Part shown: positions 1 through 7,596 of the stretch, one piece after another
Layout of the letters: each line of letters starts with the position of its first letter
Position numbering within the stretch: the first letter of the stretch is position 1
Assembly: GCA_022824605.1 (NCBI GenBank)
Contig: JAJDZO010000305.1
Location: 1-15,147, forward strand
Direction of reading: 5' to 3'
Length of the DNA: 15,147 bases
Source: Acidimicrobiia bacterium
GTDB lineage: Bacteria > Actinomycetota > Acidimicrobiia > Acidimicrobiales > Aldehydirespiratoraceae
Position numbers and translations under genes: made by a program
Notes under the pieces: generated by a model
What the model was told of the DNA's origin: nothing
The model's database searches: none
The model's input: the letters and a program-made list of their open reading frames with translations, nothing else

Positions 1-1156
1 AGTCCGAGGGGCTCTGGGCGGCCACGATGGGAAGCGGTGCCTCGCCGTGACGTCCGTACATGGCCATCAGCAGGTCGGCCGCCTCGGTCTTGGTGGGCAG
101 TCCGGTGGACGGCCCGCCCCGCTGGATGTCGATGACCACCAGCGGCAGTTCCAGGCTCACGGCCAGCCCGACGGTCTCAGCCTTGAGGGCCATTCCCGGC
201 CCCGATGTGGTGGTGACGCCGATGTGGCCTCCGTAGGCCGCGCCGAGAGCGGCGCCCACCGCGGCGATCTCGTCCTCGGCCTGCAGGGTCCGCACCCCGA
301 AGTTCTTGTGGCGGGCCAGCTCATGGAGGATGTCTGAGGCCGGGGTTATCGGGTAGGAGCCCAAAAACAGCGGGATCCCGGCCTGCTGGGAGGCGGCGAT
401 GAGGCCCCACGACAGCGCGGTGTTGCCGTTGATGTTGGTGTAGGTGCCCGGCTGCAGCTCCGCGGGGTTGACCATGAGGCGGCTGGCGCCCAGCTCGGCG
501 GTCTCGCCGAAGGCGTGGCCGGCTGCGAAGGCGGCCTTGTTGGCGGCGATCACGGTGTCACGACCGGCGAACTTGCCGTCGATCCAGTCGACGGTGGGCT
601 TGACGGGACGTGAGTACAGCCACGACACCAGCCCGAGCGCGAAGAAGTTCTTGGAACGCTCGGCGTCGCGGGGCTTCACCCCGAGATCGGCGCAGGCCCG
701 CTTGGTGAGATCGGTCATGGGCGCGGTGACCACCGTGTAGCCGTCGAGGCTGCCGTCGTCGAGCGGGTTGTGCTCGTAGCCGGCCTTGCCGAGGTTGCGC
801 TCACCGAACGCGTCGGAGTTGACGATCACGGTGCCGCCGGGCTTCAGCAGCGGCAGGTCGGACTTGAGCGCGGCCGGGTTCATGGCCACCAGCACGGTGG
901 GGGCGTCGCCGGGGGTGGTGATGTCGTGGTCGGAGATGTGCACCTGGAACGACGAGACGCCGGCCAGCGTGCCGGCCGGGGCCCTGATCTCGGCGGGGAA
1001 CTCCGGCAGGGTGGCCAGGTCGTTGCCGAACAGGGCACTGGCGGAGGTGAAGCGGTCGCCGGTGAGCTGCATGCCGTCGCCGGAATCGCCTGCGAACCGC
1101 AACACGATGCCGTCGGTCTGGCGGACCTCGTGAGTCCGCGGCGCGGTGTCGGTCAC
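1..1156 (-). CDS. korA: 2-oxoacid:ferredoxin oxidoreductase alpha subunit (KorA-type), 3' end cut by window edge
   Basis: The protein is the large subunit of a 2-oxoglutarate-type 2-oxoacid:acceptor oxidoreductase, which decarboxylates a 2-oxoacid to the acyl-CoA and passes electrons to ferredoxin in the cytoplasm. The first 385 residues are present. The N-terminal gamma-type domain (about 1-200) opens with GDSGDGMQLTGDR (23-35). The pyrimidine-binding alpha domain follows, with YPITPASDI, QAEDEIAAVGAA, TSGPGMALK and RGGPSTGLPTKTE, all hallmarks of the fused gamma-alpha form; family members are about 600-650 residues, so the C-terminal third lies outside the window. The GTG start at 1156 is chosen because AAAGGAG lies 5 nt upstream and no ATG is available nearby. 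The beta subunit (korB) usually follows directly and should lie just beyond position 1. Substrate assignment to 2-oxoglutarate rather than another 2-oxoacid is by family resemblance only. Confidence 0.93.
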   Translation of the reverse strand, partial: MTDTAPRTHEVRQTDGIVLRFAGDSGDGMQLTGDRFTSASALFGNDLATLPEFPAEIRAPAGTLAGVSSFQVHISDHDITTPGDAPTVLVAMNPAALKSDLPLLKPGGTVIVNSDAFGERNLGKAGYEHNPLDDGSLDGYTVVTAPMTDLTKRACADLGVKPRDAERSKNFFALGLVSWLYSRPVKPTVDWIDGKFAGRDTVIAANKAAFAAGHAFGETAELGASRLMVNPAELQPGTYTNINGNTALSWGLIAASQQAGIPLFLGSYPITPASDILHELARHKNFGVRTLQAEDEIAAVGAALGAAYGGHIGVTTTSGPGMALKAETVGLAVSLELPLVVIDIQRGGPSTGLPTKTEAADLLMAMYGRHGEAPLPIVAAQSPSD

Positions 1157-1161
1157 TGATG

Positions 1162-1168
1162 CTCCTTT
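1162..1168 (-). promoter_or_regulatory. Shine-Dalgarno of korA
   Basis: The minus strand reads AAAGGAG, 5 nt before the GTG at 1156. This site fixes the start of korA as GTG. Confidence 0.8.
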
Positions 1169-1244
1169 GCACCGGCTGTGCGGGAGCGAGCAGCACAGTT
1201 CACGGGTGAAACCCACCGCACTTGGCCCGCGGCGTCACCCTAAC

Positions 1245-1254
1245 CGGTATACCG
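1245..1254. promoter_or_regulatory. Palindrome, candidate operator
   Basis: CGGTATACCG is a perfect 10-bp palindrome. The surrounding 16 bp (AACCGGTATACCGTTT) are symmetric at 14 of 16 positions. It lies about 88 bp upstream of the korA start and about 230 bp upstream of the EthD-like gene. Such short inverted repeats are typical binding sites of TetR- or GntR-family dimers. No regulator gene is next to it in the window, so the assignment is inference. Confidence 0.35.
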
Positions 1255-1486
1255 TTTGAGGCGGCGGCAATGATCCACAGATTCTCCCCGCCCGCTGCCG
1301 ACGATCTGACCAGCTACGCCAGGTTGCTTCGCTTCCCCGGTCCTCGATGTTGGAGTTCGCACGGACCGCAATGCAAATCGGCTGGGAGCCTTTGCCCCAT
1401 GTCGCGTCTCGGCGGCTCGCCAGAATGGCGGCTCATTGGCTCGTTGGGTCAAGATGGTGGCCCGACCAACGACTTTGGAGGCCACC

Positions 1487-1852
1487 ATGATCAAGGTGAT
1501 CGGCACTGCGTACAAGCGCGACGACTTCACGACCCAGGAGTTCTTCGACTACTGGCGAGACGTCCACGCACCCATCTCGGCGAAGATCGGACCGTTGCGC
1601 GGCTATGTGGTTTCGGAGGTGATGAGCAAGGTCCAGGGAGAGATGCAAGCGGAGGCGTTCATCGAGCAATGGTGGGACGATGTGGACGCATTCGAGAAGG
1701 CGGCCGAGACGCCTGAGATGGCCGTCGCGTGGGAGGATGTCTCGAACTACGCCAAGACCTCCGGCACGTTCTGGGTGACGAAGGAACACGTCTACATCCC
1801 GCCCCCGATACCACGAGGCGGCACGTTGAGCAGGCAGGCCTGGCTCGCCTAG
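1487..1852 (+). CDS. EthD-domain (dimeric alpha/beta barrel) protein
   Basis: The 121-residue protein begins MIKVIGTAYKR and has the pattern of EthD-like proteins: a short strand, then a Phe/Tyr-rich helix (FTTQEFFDYWRDVHAP) with the conserved YWxxxHAP signature, then a C-terminal half with WWDD and DVDAFEKA. EthD-family members are about 100 residues and form ferredoxin-like dimeric barrels; many have no defined reaction and some accompany degradative oxygenases or dehydrogenases. The start at ATG 1487 is preferred over the in-frame ATG at 1436 because GGAGG lies 5 nt upstream and homology-like sequence begins there. It stands alone on the plus strand, convergent with the operon ending at 1865, and only 12 bp separate the two stops. 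The last 20 residues are Pro/Gly-rich and probably disordered. Confidence 0.8.
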   Translation: MIKVIGTAYKRDDFTTQEFFDYWRDVHAPISAKIGPLRGYVVSEVMSKVQGEMQAEAFIEQWWDDVDAFEKAAETPEMAVAWEDVSNYAKTSGTFWVTKEHVYIPPPIPRGGTLSRQAWLA

Positions 1853-1864
1853 AGGGCAACCTTC

Positions 1865-3091
1865 CTACGACGATGGCTCCGGCGCGTCCAGGATCCCTTT
1901 CAGCTCGGGAACCCAGTCCAGGCGGGTGTTGCTGAGCATCCCGTAGTTGGTGATGCTCAAGTCGTTGAATCCCATCTGGCTGATGGTGGCGAAGCGGCGC
2001 CTGGCGTCGGCGAGAGTCGCCAGGTATTGCGGTGCAAGGTTCAGAACGACGTTGACCCTCGATGCGTCGAAGTAGCGGCTCACGTAATCGAGCTCGGATC
2101 GGGTCCAGCCCTCATCGACTTTGGCCGCTCCCGGACCGCCGGCCGTGTAACCGAACACGATCAGCCGATCGAGGAGCTGTGACCAGGCTGCGAAGTCGGT
2201 GCCCTCGATCCATGTGCTGTGTTCGAGCGTCGGCGGGAAGATGGCCGAGAAGCAGTGGAGTTCGGTGTTCTCGCCGCGGCACAGTTCCGCCAGCGAGGAA
2301 ACGAGTGAGGCCACCGTCGCCTGCCTGTAGGACAAGAACGCCCTGAGGTCGTCGTTCTCGTCGAGCGCTTCTCTCACCTCCTGCACGCCGACGCTCGAGA
2401 TGTCGTCGCGCCAACGTCTCTCCAATTCGGCGCTGATCGTCGCCCGCAGTTCGAGGATCGAGATCCCCTCCCGCCGGGCTCCGGCCATGCAGGCGTCGCA
2501 GAAGCACAGCGACAGGAAGAGTTCCTCGAGCGGACCGTGGCCCACATATTCCGCCTCATGGTGGTGGAAGTGGCGATAGCCGAGGTAGCCGACCGACTCG
2601 AGTTGGATGGCGCCGAAGATCTGTGACCGGGCCAGTTCGCCGACCAGGCACTCAGCGAATCGGCGAGCCTGCGGATGGCAGGGGCACAGCGCATAGCCGT
2701 AGGGGTTGCCGAAGCAGTTCCGCACGACGCCATGAGGGAGCCTTCGGCCGAGTTCTGAGCCGTGCATCAGCATCGCCCAGGCGTTGAGCCGGATTCCCCG
2801 GTCTGAGAGCGCGTCCCCCAATTCGTGCCAGAACCGTCTGCCCGATCTGGGGGCGGACTCAGACTCCATCGCGGCGAAGGGCTCATCAAGGCTCTCGAAC
2901 GGGTAGTTCGCCCCCGGCCCGCTCAGCAGACGGACCTTGTGTTCGCGTGCTCGGGGCAGGAGCGCACGGCCGGAGTGATACAGGACGCTGGGGCTGGCCG
3001 ATGTGACGCCCAGTTCTTCCAGACGCGCCGCGAAACGGTCGATCCCCTCATCTTCGATGTCCCAGGGAAAGACCCAGAATCCGACGGGCAT
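1865..3091 (-). CDS. Uncharacterised TIM-barrel, glycoside-hydrolase-like protein with cysteine clusters
   Basis: This 408-residue cytoplasmic protein (no signal peptide or membrane segment) is not a family I can name with certainty. Its layout resembles TIM-barrel hypothetical glycoside hydrolases: an N-terminal GFWVFPWD strand, a barrel-like order of strands and helices, a strand-end acid in QLESVGY (E165), then a CFCDAC motif (C196, C198, C201). Comparable CFCxxC motifs occur in unclassified glycoside-hydrolase-like proteins. A second pair, CPC, is at 136-138, and a His-rich stretch (HFHHHE) is at 174-179. A candidate second acid cannot be assigned with confidence. It is the last gene of the sugar-transport operon, 20 bp after the Gfo/Idh gene, with CAGGAG 5 nt before the ATG. 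The operon context suggests action on the imported compound. The cysteines may bind a metal; that is inference. Confidence 0.7.
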   Translation of the reverse strand: MPVGFWVFPWDIEDEGIDRFAARLEELGVTSASPSVLYHSGRALLPRAREHKVRLLSGPGANYPFESLDEPFAAMESESAPRSGRRFWHELGDALSDRGIRLNAWAMLMHGSELGRRLPHGVVRNCFGNPYGYALCPCHPQARRFAECLVGELARSQIFGAIQLESVGYLGYRHFHHHEAEYVGHGPLEELFLSLCFCDACMAGARREGISILELRATISAELERRWRDDISSVGVQEVREALDENDDLRAFLSYRQATVASLVSSLAELCRGENTELHCFSAIFPPTLEHSTWIEGTDFAAWSQLLDRLIVFGYTAGGPGAAKVDEGWTRSELDYVSRYFDASRVNVVLNLAPQYLATLADARRRFATISQMGFNDLSITNYGMLSNTRLDWVPELKGILDAPEPSS

Positions 3092-3111
3092 CCGTACTCC
3101 TGTCGTGCGTC

Positions 3112-4146
3112 TCAGTCCTCGACGGCCGCGGGTGTCCCCGACTCCGTGGCGCGACCGATCGCTTCCACCACCGCCTGGACATGCACCGCGTCCTCAATCG
3201 AGGCGACGCCCGTGTGAGCATCGCCCCGGACCTGGGCGAGGAAGTCGAAGAGCTCGTCGCGGAGTGCTCCGCCCACTCCCAGCGCCGAGGCCGGAAACAG
3301 TGTGGACTCCGGCACGTAGGTCCGCCGGTCCGTCATCAACCTGAGCGACGGGTCGTACAACGAGAGCGTCTCGACAGCCGACGTGCCGTGTACCTCGAAA
3401 TGCGCGTCGAGAACGCCCGCGCCCTCATCCTCTCGCCCCAGCGGGCCGACGATGTTCGCGGGCGCGCCGTCGGGAATGAGCCATGAGGTTTCCAGCACAG
3501 CCAGCGCGCCGTCGCTGAACTCCAGAACGGCCACCACCGCCTCAGGCGGCGGCCCTCCCAGGAATTTCTGGCCCCACGCCGACACGCGAACGCAGCGCTG
3601 CTTGGTGAGCCATGTCGCCAGATCGATGTCGTGCACCATGCTCTCCAGCACGGGATGGCTGTGCTTGCCCCATGTCTCGAACCAGGTGCGTGAGCAGTTC
3701 CGCTTGGAACGCAGCAGCACCACGCGGCCGAGGCGCCCGCTGTGCACATGGTCGTGCAGCAGTTGGTGGCGAGCCTCGTACCGCAGGATGTAGCCGGCCT
3801 GGTAGATCAGTGCGTGGCGGTGGGCGAGGTTGCTCAGTTCACGGGCCTCGGCCCACGACAGCGCCAGAGGCTTCTCGGAGAACACGTGGATGCCGGCCTC
3901 GAGGGCGGCGCGGGTGATGGCGGCGTGACTGGCCGAGGACGAGGCGACGATCACGCAGTCCGGCTCCATGGCCGCGAGCATCTCGACCGCCTCGTGGTAG
4001 ATCTGTGCCTGCGGGTGCTGTTGCGCGGCCTGTCGCCGACGGTCGGTGCTCATCTCGGCAATAGCGAACTCGGTGACGAACGGATTGGCCGCGATCACCT
4101 GGGCGTGCCGGATGGCGAAACCGAAGCCTGCGAGCCCTACCTTCAT
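3112..4146 (-). CDS. Gfo/Idh/MocA family NAD(P)-dependent oxidoreductase
   Basis: The 344-residue protein has the two-domain architecture of this family. The N-terminal Rossmann fold begins MKVGLAGFGF, and the diagnostic EKP motif (SEKPLALS) has E91, K92 and P93; K92 is the expected catalytic lysine. The C-terminal sheet domain contains HDIDLATWL, where H172 and D175 fit the conserved substrate-binding D/H pair. Members oxidise or reduce sugars, inositols, sugar acids or related compounds with NAD(H) or NADP(H). The start is ATG 4146, not the more upstream ATG at 4368, because it overlaps the stop of the upstream permease gene as TAATG, implying translational coupling, and the Rossmann fold starts there. 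The operon position implies oxidation of the substrate imported by the ABC system. The exact substrate is unknown. Confidence 0.88.
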   Translation of the reverse strand: MKVGLAGFGFAIRHAQVIAANPFVTEFAIAEMSTDRRRQAAQQHPQAQIYHEAVEMLAAMEPDCVIVASSSASHAAITRAALEAGIHVFSEKPLALSWAEARELSNLAHRHALIYQAGYILRYEARHQLLHDHVHSGRLGRVVLLRSKRNCSRTWFETWGKHSHPVLESMVHDIDLATWLTKQRCVRVSAWGQKFLGGPPPEAVVAVLEFSDGALAVLETSWLIPDGAPANIVGPLGREDEGAGVLDAHFEVHGTSAVETLSLYDPSLRLMTDRRTYVPESTLFPASALGVGGALRDELFDFLAQVRGDAHTGVASIEDAVHVQAVVEAIGRATESGTPAAVED

Positions 4147-5027
4147 TACTTGGCGACGCCCTGGGCCAGCCCCCGCACGACGTAGCGCTGGAATATCAGC
4201 GCGAGCAGCACCGGTGGCACGACCGCGAGTACAGTCGCGGCCGCGAGGGTTGTCCAGTTGAATTGGAAGAAGCCCCGGAAGCCCGCGAGCACCGGTGGGA
4301 TCGTCAACTGGTTGGTCAACGTCAACGCGTAGAAGAACTCTCCCCAGCTCTCCAGGAACACCAGACACGCGGCCGCGATGAAGCCTGGCCTGGCAACGGG
4401 ACGAATCACATACCAGAGCGCTTGCAGCCGTGACGCTCCGTCCACCAGAGCTGCCTCGTCGAGTTCACGCGGCAGTCCGTCGAAGTAGTTCTTGAGGACC
4501 AGGATGGTGATCGGCAGCGTGAACGAGGTGTAGACGATCACCAGTCCGTAACGACTGTTGATGAGGCCGAGATCGCGCAGGGCGACAAAGAAGGCGGCCA
4601 CGATTGCGATCGGGGGAACGAGGCGGGCAAACAGTACCGACAGGTAGCCCAGCCGGGAGCCGCGGTACTTGTATCGTGACATCGAGTACGCGGCCGTGCC
4701 GCCTAGGGCGAGATTCACCACGACGGTGAGGATGCCCACGGCGAAACTCTCTCCCAGTGCCGTCAGCACTCTGAGACCTACTTCGGCGCCTCCGGGAGCG
4801 ACCTTGCCCGCGAGGATCGCCTGGTAGTTCCCCATCGTCGGCTCTTCTGGAACCCAGTGCGGTGGTACCGACAATGCCTCATCGGGAGTCATGAAGCTGT
4901 TGTTGACGAGGAACCAGAACGGGAACAACACCCAGACGGCGAACAACACGAGAGCCACGTACAGCAGTGCGGTGACCGCTCTCTTCTGAAGGACTGCCCT
5001 TCTCACGGTTCTGTTTGCCCCATGCAT
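4146..5027 (-). CDS. Carbohydrate ABC transporter permease, MalG-like (CUT1)
   Basis: The 293-residue inner-membrane protein has about six hydrophobic segments, the first at about 17-42. The cytoplasmic EAA loop EAALVDGASRLQALWYVIRP (191-210) docks the ATPase. The early NSFMTPDE segment and a single periplasmic loop before the permease core fit the MalG/second-permease subtype of CUT1 sugar transporters. It pairs with the MalF-like permease whose stop lies 5 bp upstream, and its own stop overlaps the Gfo/Idh start by one base. No cognate ATPase gene is in the operon. CUT1 systems of actinobacteria often use a shared MsiK/MsmK-type ATPase encoded elsewhere. Substrate class (sugar or polyol) is by family only. 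Confidence 0.9.
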   Translation of the reverse strand: MHGANRTVRRAVLQKRAVTALLYVALVLFAVWVLFPFWFLVNNSFMTPDEALSVPPHWVPEEPTMGNYQAILAGKVAPGGAEVGLRVLTALGESFAVGILTVVVNLALGGTAAYSMSRYKYRGSRLGYLSVLFARLVPPIAIVAAFFVALRDLGLINSRYGLVIVYTSFTLPITILVLKNYFDGLPRELDEAALVDGASRLQALWYVIRPVARPGFIAAACLVFLESWGEFFYALTLTNQLTIPPVLAGFRGFFQFNWTTLAAATVLAVVPPVLLALIFQRYVVRGLAQGVAK

Positions 5028-5032
5028 CTGCG

Positions 5033-5974
5033 CTACGCCTCGATCGGATCGCCGCGTCCGAGCAGTATCAGTGCAATTGAACTCACTAGCACGGCGACGA
5101 CGCCCAGCATCACCGCCAGCGCCGAGCCTGCGCCAATGTCGGAGAATATGAAGAGCTGCCGGTACAGCAGGATCGGCAGCAGGGTGGTGGCATCACCGGG
5201 TCCGCCTTGAGTCATCACCCACACCGTGTCGAATTGGAGAACCCCGTAGATCACGTTGATGACGACAACCACCACCAGCATCGGGCGGATCCAGGGGAAA
5301 ACGACCCCGCGGAACCGTTGCCACGCGGTGGCCCCGTCGACCTTCGCCGCTTCGATTATCTCGCTGGGGAGGGTCTGAAGGGAAGCCAGGAACAGCAGGG
5401 CCGAGAAGGACGCCTGGTGCCAGCAGGCCGCCAGGATGGTGAAGACGAGCGCCCATTCCCGGTCGGCCAGGAACGGCTTGTAGTCCTCGAGAACGCCGAG
5501 TTCGAACAGGACCGCGTTGAGTCCGCCCACCGACGGGTCGATGAGCCATTTCCACATCACTCCCGCGATGATGACGGGCGTGGCCCAGGGGATTATCAGC
5601 AGCGCCCGAGCGAGACCCCGCCCTCGCAGCGGCTGGTCGAGCAGGAGCGCGAACAGCAGCCCGAGCACCGTGGACAGCACGACGTATCCGGCCGTGTACT
5701 GCAAGGTGACCACGAGCGATTCGACGAAGGACTCGTCGCCGAGGATCTTCGCGTAGTTGTCGGTTCCGACGAACGTGGCGGGATCGTCTGATAGAGGAAC
5801 CCGCTGGAAGCTGTACACCAGGGTCTGCACACCCGGAATGCCGACGACCAGGACCAGCGAGATGATGGCGGGGAGCGCGAGGACGAGACCGAACGTCCGG
5901 TCGCTCATAGGAGACCCGGGCCGGGGGAGCCCCCCGCCGCGGGCCGCTGTCGGCTCGCGGCGCGGCGTTGTCAT
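5033..5974 (-). CDS. Carbohydrate ABC transporter permease, MalF-like (CUT1)
   Basis: The 313-residue integral membrane protein has a short Arg/Gly-rich N terminus, a first membrane segment at about 28-50, five further segments and an EAA loop of the form EAAKVDGATAWQRFRGVVFP (208-227). WVMTQGGPGDAT near residue 255 is typical of MalF/UgpA/LacF-type permeases. It is the first of two permeases and lies between the solute-binding protein (98-bp gap) and the MalG-like permease (5-bp gap). The ATG at 5974 is used; the downstream in-frame ATG at 5908 (MSDRTFGLVL) is a real alternative since homology begins there, though neither has a strong Shine-Dalgarno. Together with its partner it forms the channel of an importer. 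Confidence 0.9.
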   Translation of the reverse strand: MTTPRREPTAARGGGLPRPGSPMSDRTFGLVLALPAIISLVLVVGIPGVQTLVYSFQRVPLSDDPATFVGTDNYAKILGDESFVESLVVTLQYTAGYVVLSTVLGLLFALLLDQPLRGRGLARALLIIPWATPVIIAGVMWKWLIDPSVGGLNAVLFELGVLEDYKPFLADREWALVFTILAACWHQASFSALLFLASLQTLPSEIIEAAKVDGATAWQRFRGVVFPWIRPMLVVVVVINVIYGVLQFDTVWVMTQGGPGDATTLLPILLYRQLFIFSDIGAGSALAVMLGVVAVLVSSIALILLGRGDPIEA

Positions 5975-6072
5975 TCCCGCTCTTGTTCGCTTCGCTAACG
6001 GGCCGCTCGGGCCACGGCCTCGCTATGCACCCCTGCCGCAACTGCCAGCGGGACGGGTCAACCGCTCGGCCT

Positions 6073-7458
6073 CTAGCCTGCTGCCAGCTCTACCGCGTCG
6101 TCGGCCATGTTGGCCACCGCTCCAGCTGGTGTCGAGTCTCCGGCCAGCATGTCGTTGACCCGCTCGCCCACCTTGACCTGGAAGCCCTGATACCAACTGA
6201 GCGATCTTGCGGCGGGGGTTGCAGCCCGGTCGTACTCCGAGGTGATCACACCGAGGTCGTAGTAGTCGGGATACGCGGCCTGGATGGAGGGATCCGCGAA
6301 GAAGGACGGGTACGGAACGGCCAGCGCGGCAGCCTCGACCCACGTCAACGGAACGGTGAAGTTCCCGTCGTTGTCGGAGCCCGTGTAGAACTTGAGCAGG
6401 TCCCACGCCTCGTTCAGGGCCGTTCCTTCGAGGTCCGGACCCATCTGGACGACCTCGCCGGCTAGGAGCGTCTGTCCTGCTCCGGGCATCGGGGCCATCC
6501 GCAGGTCTGGAGCCGCCGGCCCACCGACATCGTTGAAGATCTTCAACCAGTAGTCGTGGCCCGCATAGAACGCGAACGTTCCCTGCGTCATTCCGCCGAT
6601 GAGTTCGGGATTGTCGTCGGTGAGGATCGTCGGCGATGTCAGCCCGTCCTGGTACATCGCACGCCACCACTCAAGCACGTCGACACTCTTGGGATCGTCG
6701 GCGAATACTGGCGCTCCGGCTTCATCGAACGCGGTGATTCCCTCGCCGAGGAGCGTGGCCATGAGGTATTCCTCGATCCGCTCGTTGAGCCACGACGACT
6801 CGTAGGGCGCGTCCGAGATTCCGTCAGCCTTGATCTTGGCGCATTGGTCGTAGTACTCCTGCAGTGTCTGGGGCGGACCGGAGAACCCTGCCTGTTCGAC
6901 CATCGCCGCGTTGTAATGGTTCATGAAGACGGCGGAGAAGTACGGCAAGCTGGTGATCTGACCGTCGGGCGTGACGAATCGAGACCGTGCTCCCGGGTAG
7001 AGCGCATCGATGCGCTCCTCCACGCCGGGCAGGTCGTTCAGTGTGCGGTTCCAACCGTTCTCTAGGAACTGGCCGAGCAGGTATGTGAAGTTGTAGAAGA
7101 GGTCGGGTCGGTCTCCGCCCCGGAATCTTGTCTGTATCGCAGCCGGATATCCGGTCACGGGCAGGACCTCGAGTTCAACCGAACCGCCTGACACTGCCGA
7201 CCAGTTGTCCAGATGTGTCTGAATCGTGTCCGGCAGGAAATCCCAGCCGACAAATCTCAGTGTCCTCCGGGTCGCCTCAGGATCTTCTCCGCTGCACGCG
7301 GCGAGTAGTGCCGCTGCCGCGGGAAGCGAGAGCCCGAGACCCATCGCCCCCTGAATAAAACCGCGTCGCCCGAAGCGCGACCGGTCTGACATCGATGCGA
7401 GATGCTCGCCTCTCACATCACGCCCAGCAGATTCTTGGAACTTCAGTCCTTCGCGCAT
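6073..7458 (-). CDS. Extracellular solute-binding protein, Tat-exported lipoprotein (family 1, sugar type)
   Basis: The 461-residue protein captures the substrate outside the membrane and delivers it to the two permeases downstream. The N terminus carries a twin-arginine motif (FGRRGFIQG, R31-R32), a hydrophobic stretch and a lipobox LLAAC with acceptor Cys55, so it should be a Tat substrate anchored as a lipoprotein. The mature part has features of family 1 binding proteins: FVGWDFLPDTIQTHLDNW near the start, GDRPDLFYNF, LPYFSAVFMNHYN, GMTQGTFAFYAGHDYW and ALNEAWDLLKFYTG. The start at ATG 7458 is chosen because AGGGGG lies 7 nt upstream. ATG 7392 (MSDRSRFGRR) would give a more typical, shorter Tat leader but has only a weak, distant Shine-Dalgarno; ATG 7542 is unlikely. 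It heads the operon. Ligand is not predictable from sequence alone. Confidence 0.9.
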   Translation of the reverse strand: MREGLKFQESAGRDVRGEHLASMSDRSRFGRRGFIQGAMGLGLSLPAAAALLAACSGEDPEATRRTLRFVGWDFLPDTIQTHLDNWSAVSGGSVELEVLPVTGYPAAIQTRFRGGDRPDLFYNFTYLLGQFLENGWNRTLNDLPGVEERIDALYPGARSRFVTPDGQITSLPYFSAVFMNHYNAAMVEQAGFSGPPQTLQEYYDQCAKIKADGISDAPYESSWLNERIEEYLMATLLGEGITAFDEAGAPVFADDPKSVDVLEWWRAMYQDGLTSPTILTDDNPELIGGMTQGTFAFYAGHDYWLKIFNDVGGPAAPDLRMAPMPGAGQTLLAGEVVQMGPDLEGTALNEAWDLLKFYTGSDNDGNFTVPLTWVEAAALAVPYPSFFADPSIQAAYPDYYDLGVITSEYDRAATPAARSLSWYQGFQVKVGERVNDMLAGDSTPAGAVANMADDAVELAAG

Positions 7459-7465
7459 TCTGATA

Positions 7466-7471
7466 CCCCCT
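7466..7471 (-). promoter_or_regulatory. Shine-Dalgarno of the solute-binding protein gene
   Basis: The minus strand reads AGGGGG, 7 nt before the ATG at 7458. It favours that start over the ATG at 7392. Confidence 0.6.
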
Positions 7472-7481
7472 AACGCGAAAT

Positions 7482-7489
7482 ACAATTGT
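7482..7489. promoter_or_regulatory. Palindrome in the leader of the transport operon
   Basis: ACAATTGT is a perfect 8-bp palindrome in an AT-rich patch that stands out from its GC-rich surroundings. It lies in the predicted 5' leader of the solute-binding protein gene, just downstream of the proposed promoter, a usual position for a repressor site. No regulator is encoded nearby. Confidence 0.3.
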
Positions 7490-7498
7490 CCAGCTTGA

Positions 7499-7528
7499 AC
7501 CTTATGGCAGCCGCAGTCACACTGCCAA
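7499..7528 (-). promoter_or_regulatory. Candidate promoter of the transport operon with an inverted repeat in the spacer
   Basis: On the minus strand TTGGCA (7523-7528) and TAAGGT (7499-7504) are 18 bp apart and resemble -35 and -10 boxes of the housekeeping sigma factor. An inverted repeat, TGGCAG (7505-7510) and CTGCCA (7522-7527) separated by 11 bp, fills the spacer. A dimeric regulator bound there would block polymerase. The predicted transcript would start about 35 nt before the ATG at 7458. This is a pattern match, not a demonstrated promoter. Confidence 0.4.
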
Positions 7529-7581
7529 GCCGTGGGATCCAAGAGGGATTTCCGCTGCTACGGCTGTGGCCGGGCCGAGCC

Positions 7582-7587
7582 TAAGAT
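7582..7587 (+). promoter_or_regulatory. Candidate -10 box for the enolase-superfamily gene (possibly leaderless)
   Basis: TAAGAT fits the actinobacterial TAnnnT -10 consensus and ends 9 bp before the ATG at 7597. No Shine-Dalgarno precedes that ATG, so transcription may begin at or next to the start codon. No convincing -35 box is present. Confidence 0.4.
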
Positions 7588-7596
7588 CGCGGTCCG

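Larger units (their letters stand above)
1157..1486. other. Non-coding divergent region between korA and the EthD-like gene
   Basis: This 330-bp stretch holds no convincing gene. Open frames across it have no ribosome binding site and no recognisable motif. It must contain the promoters for korA (minus) and the EthD-like gene (plus), but I could not place either with confidence. The clearest element is a perfect 10-bp palindrome at 1245-1254, listed separately. Confidence 0.7.

Noticed and set aside
47..1159. Several plus-strand open frames opposite korA
   Set aside because: They are antisense to a protein with clear KorA motifs, have Arg/Gly/Val-rich composition typical of shadows in GC-rich DNA, and lack ribosome binding sites.
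4147..4368. Extended Gfo/Idh frame starting at 4368
   Set aside because: It would overlap the permease coding region by 222 bp, and the Rossmann fold begins exactly at the TAATG junction.
5207..5791. Plus-strand frame of 194 residues opposite the MalF-like permease
   Set aside because: Its composition is charged and repetitive as expected of an antisense shadow, and the minus strand encodes a clear membrane permease.
5975..6072. Possible RNA hairpin between the binding-protein and permease genes
   Set aside because: Only 4-bp GGCC arms were found by eye; differential-expression hairpins are common at this place but this one is not supported.
7459..7542. Upstream ATG at 7542 adding 28 residues (with CDCGCH) to the solute-binding protein
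   Set aside because: The extension would cross the likely promoter, and the ATG at 7458 has a much better Shine-Dalgarno.
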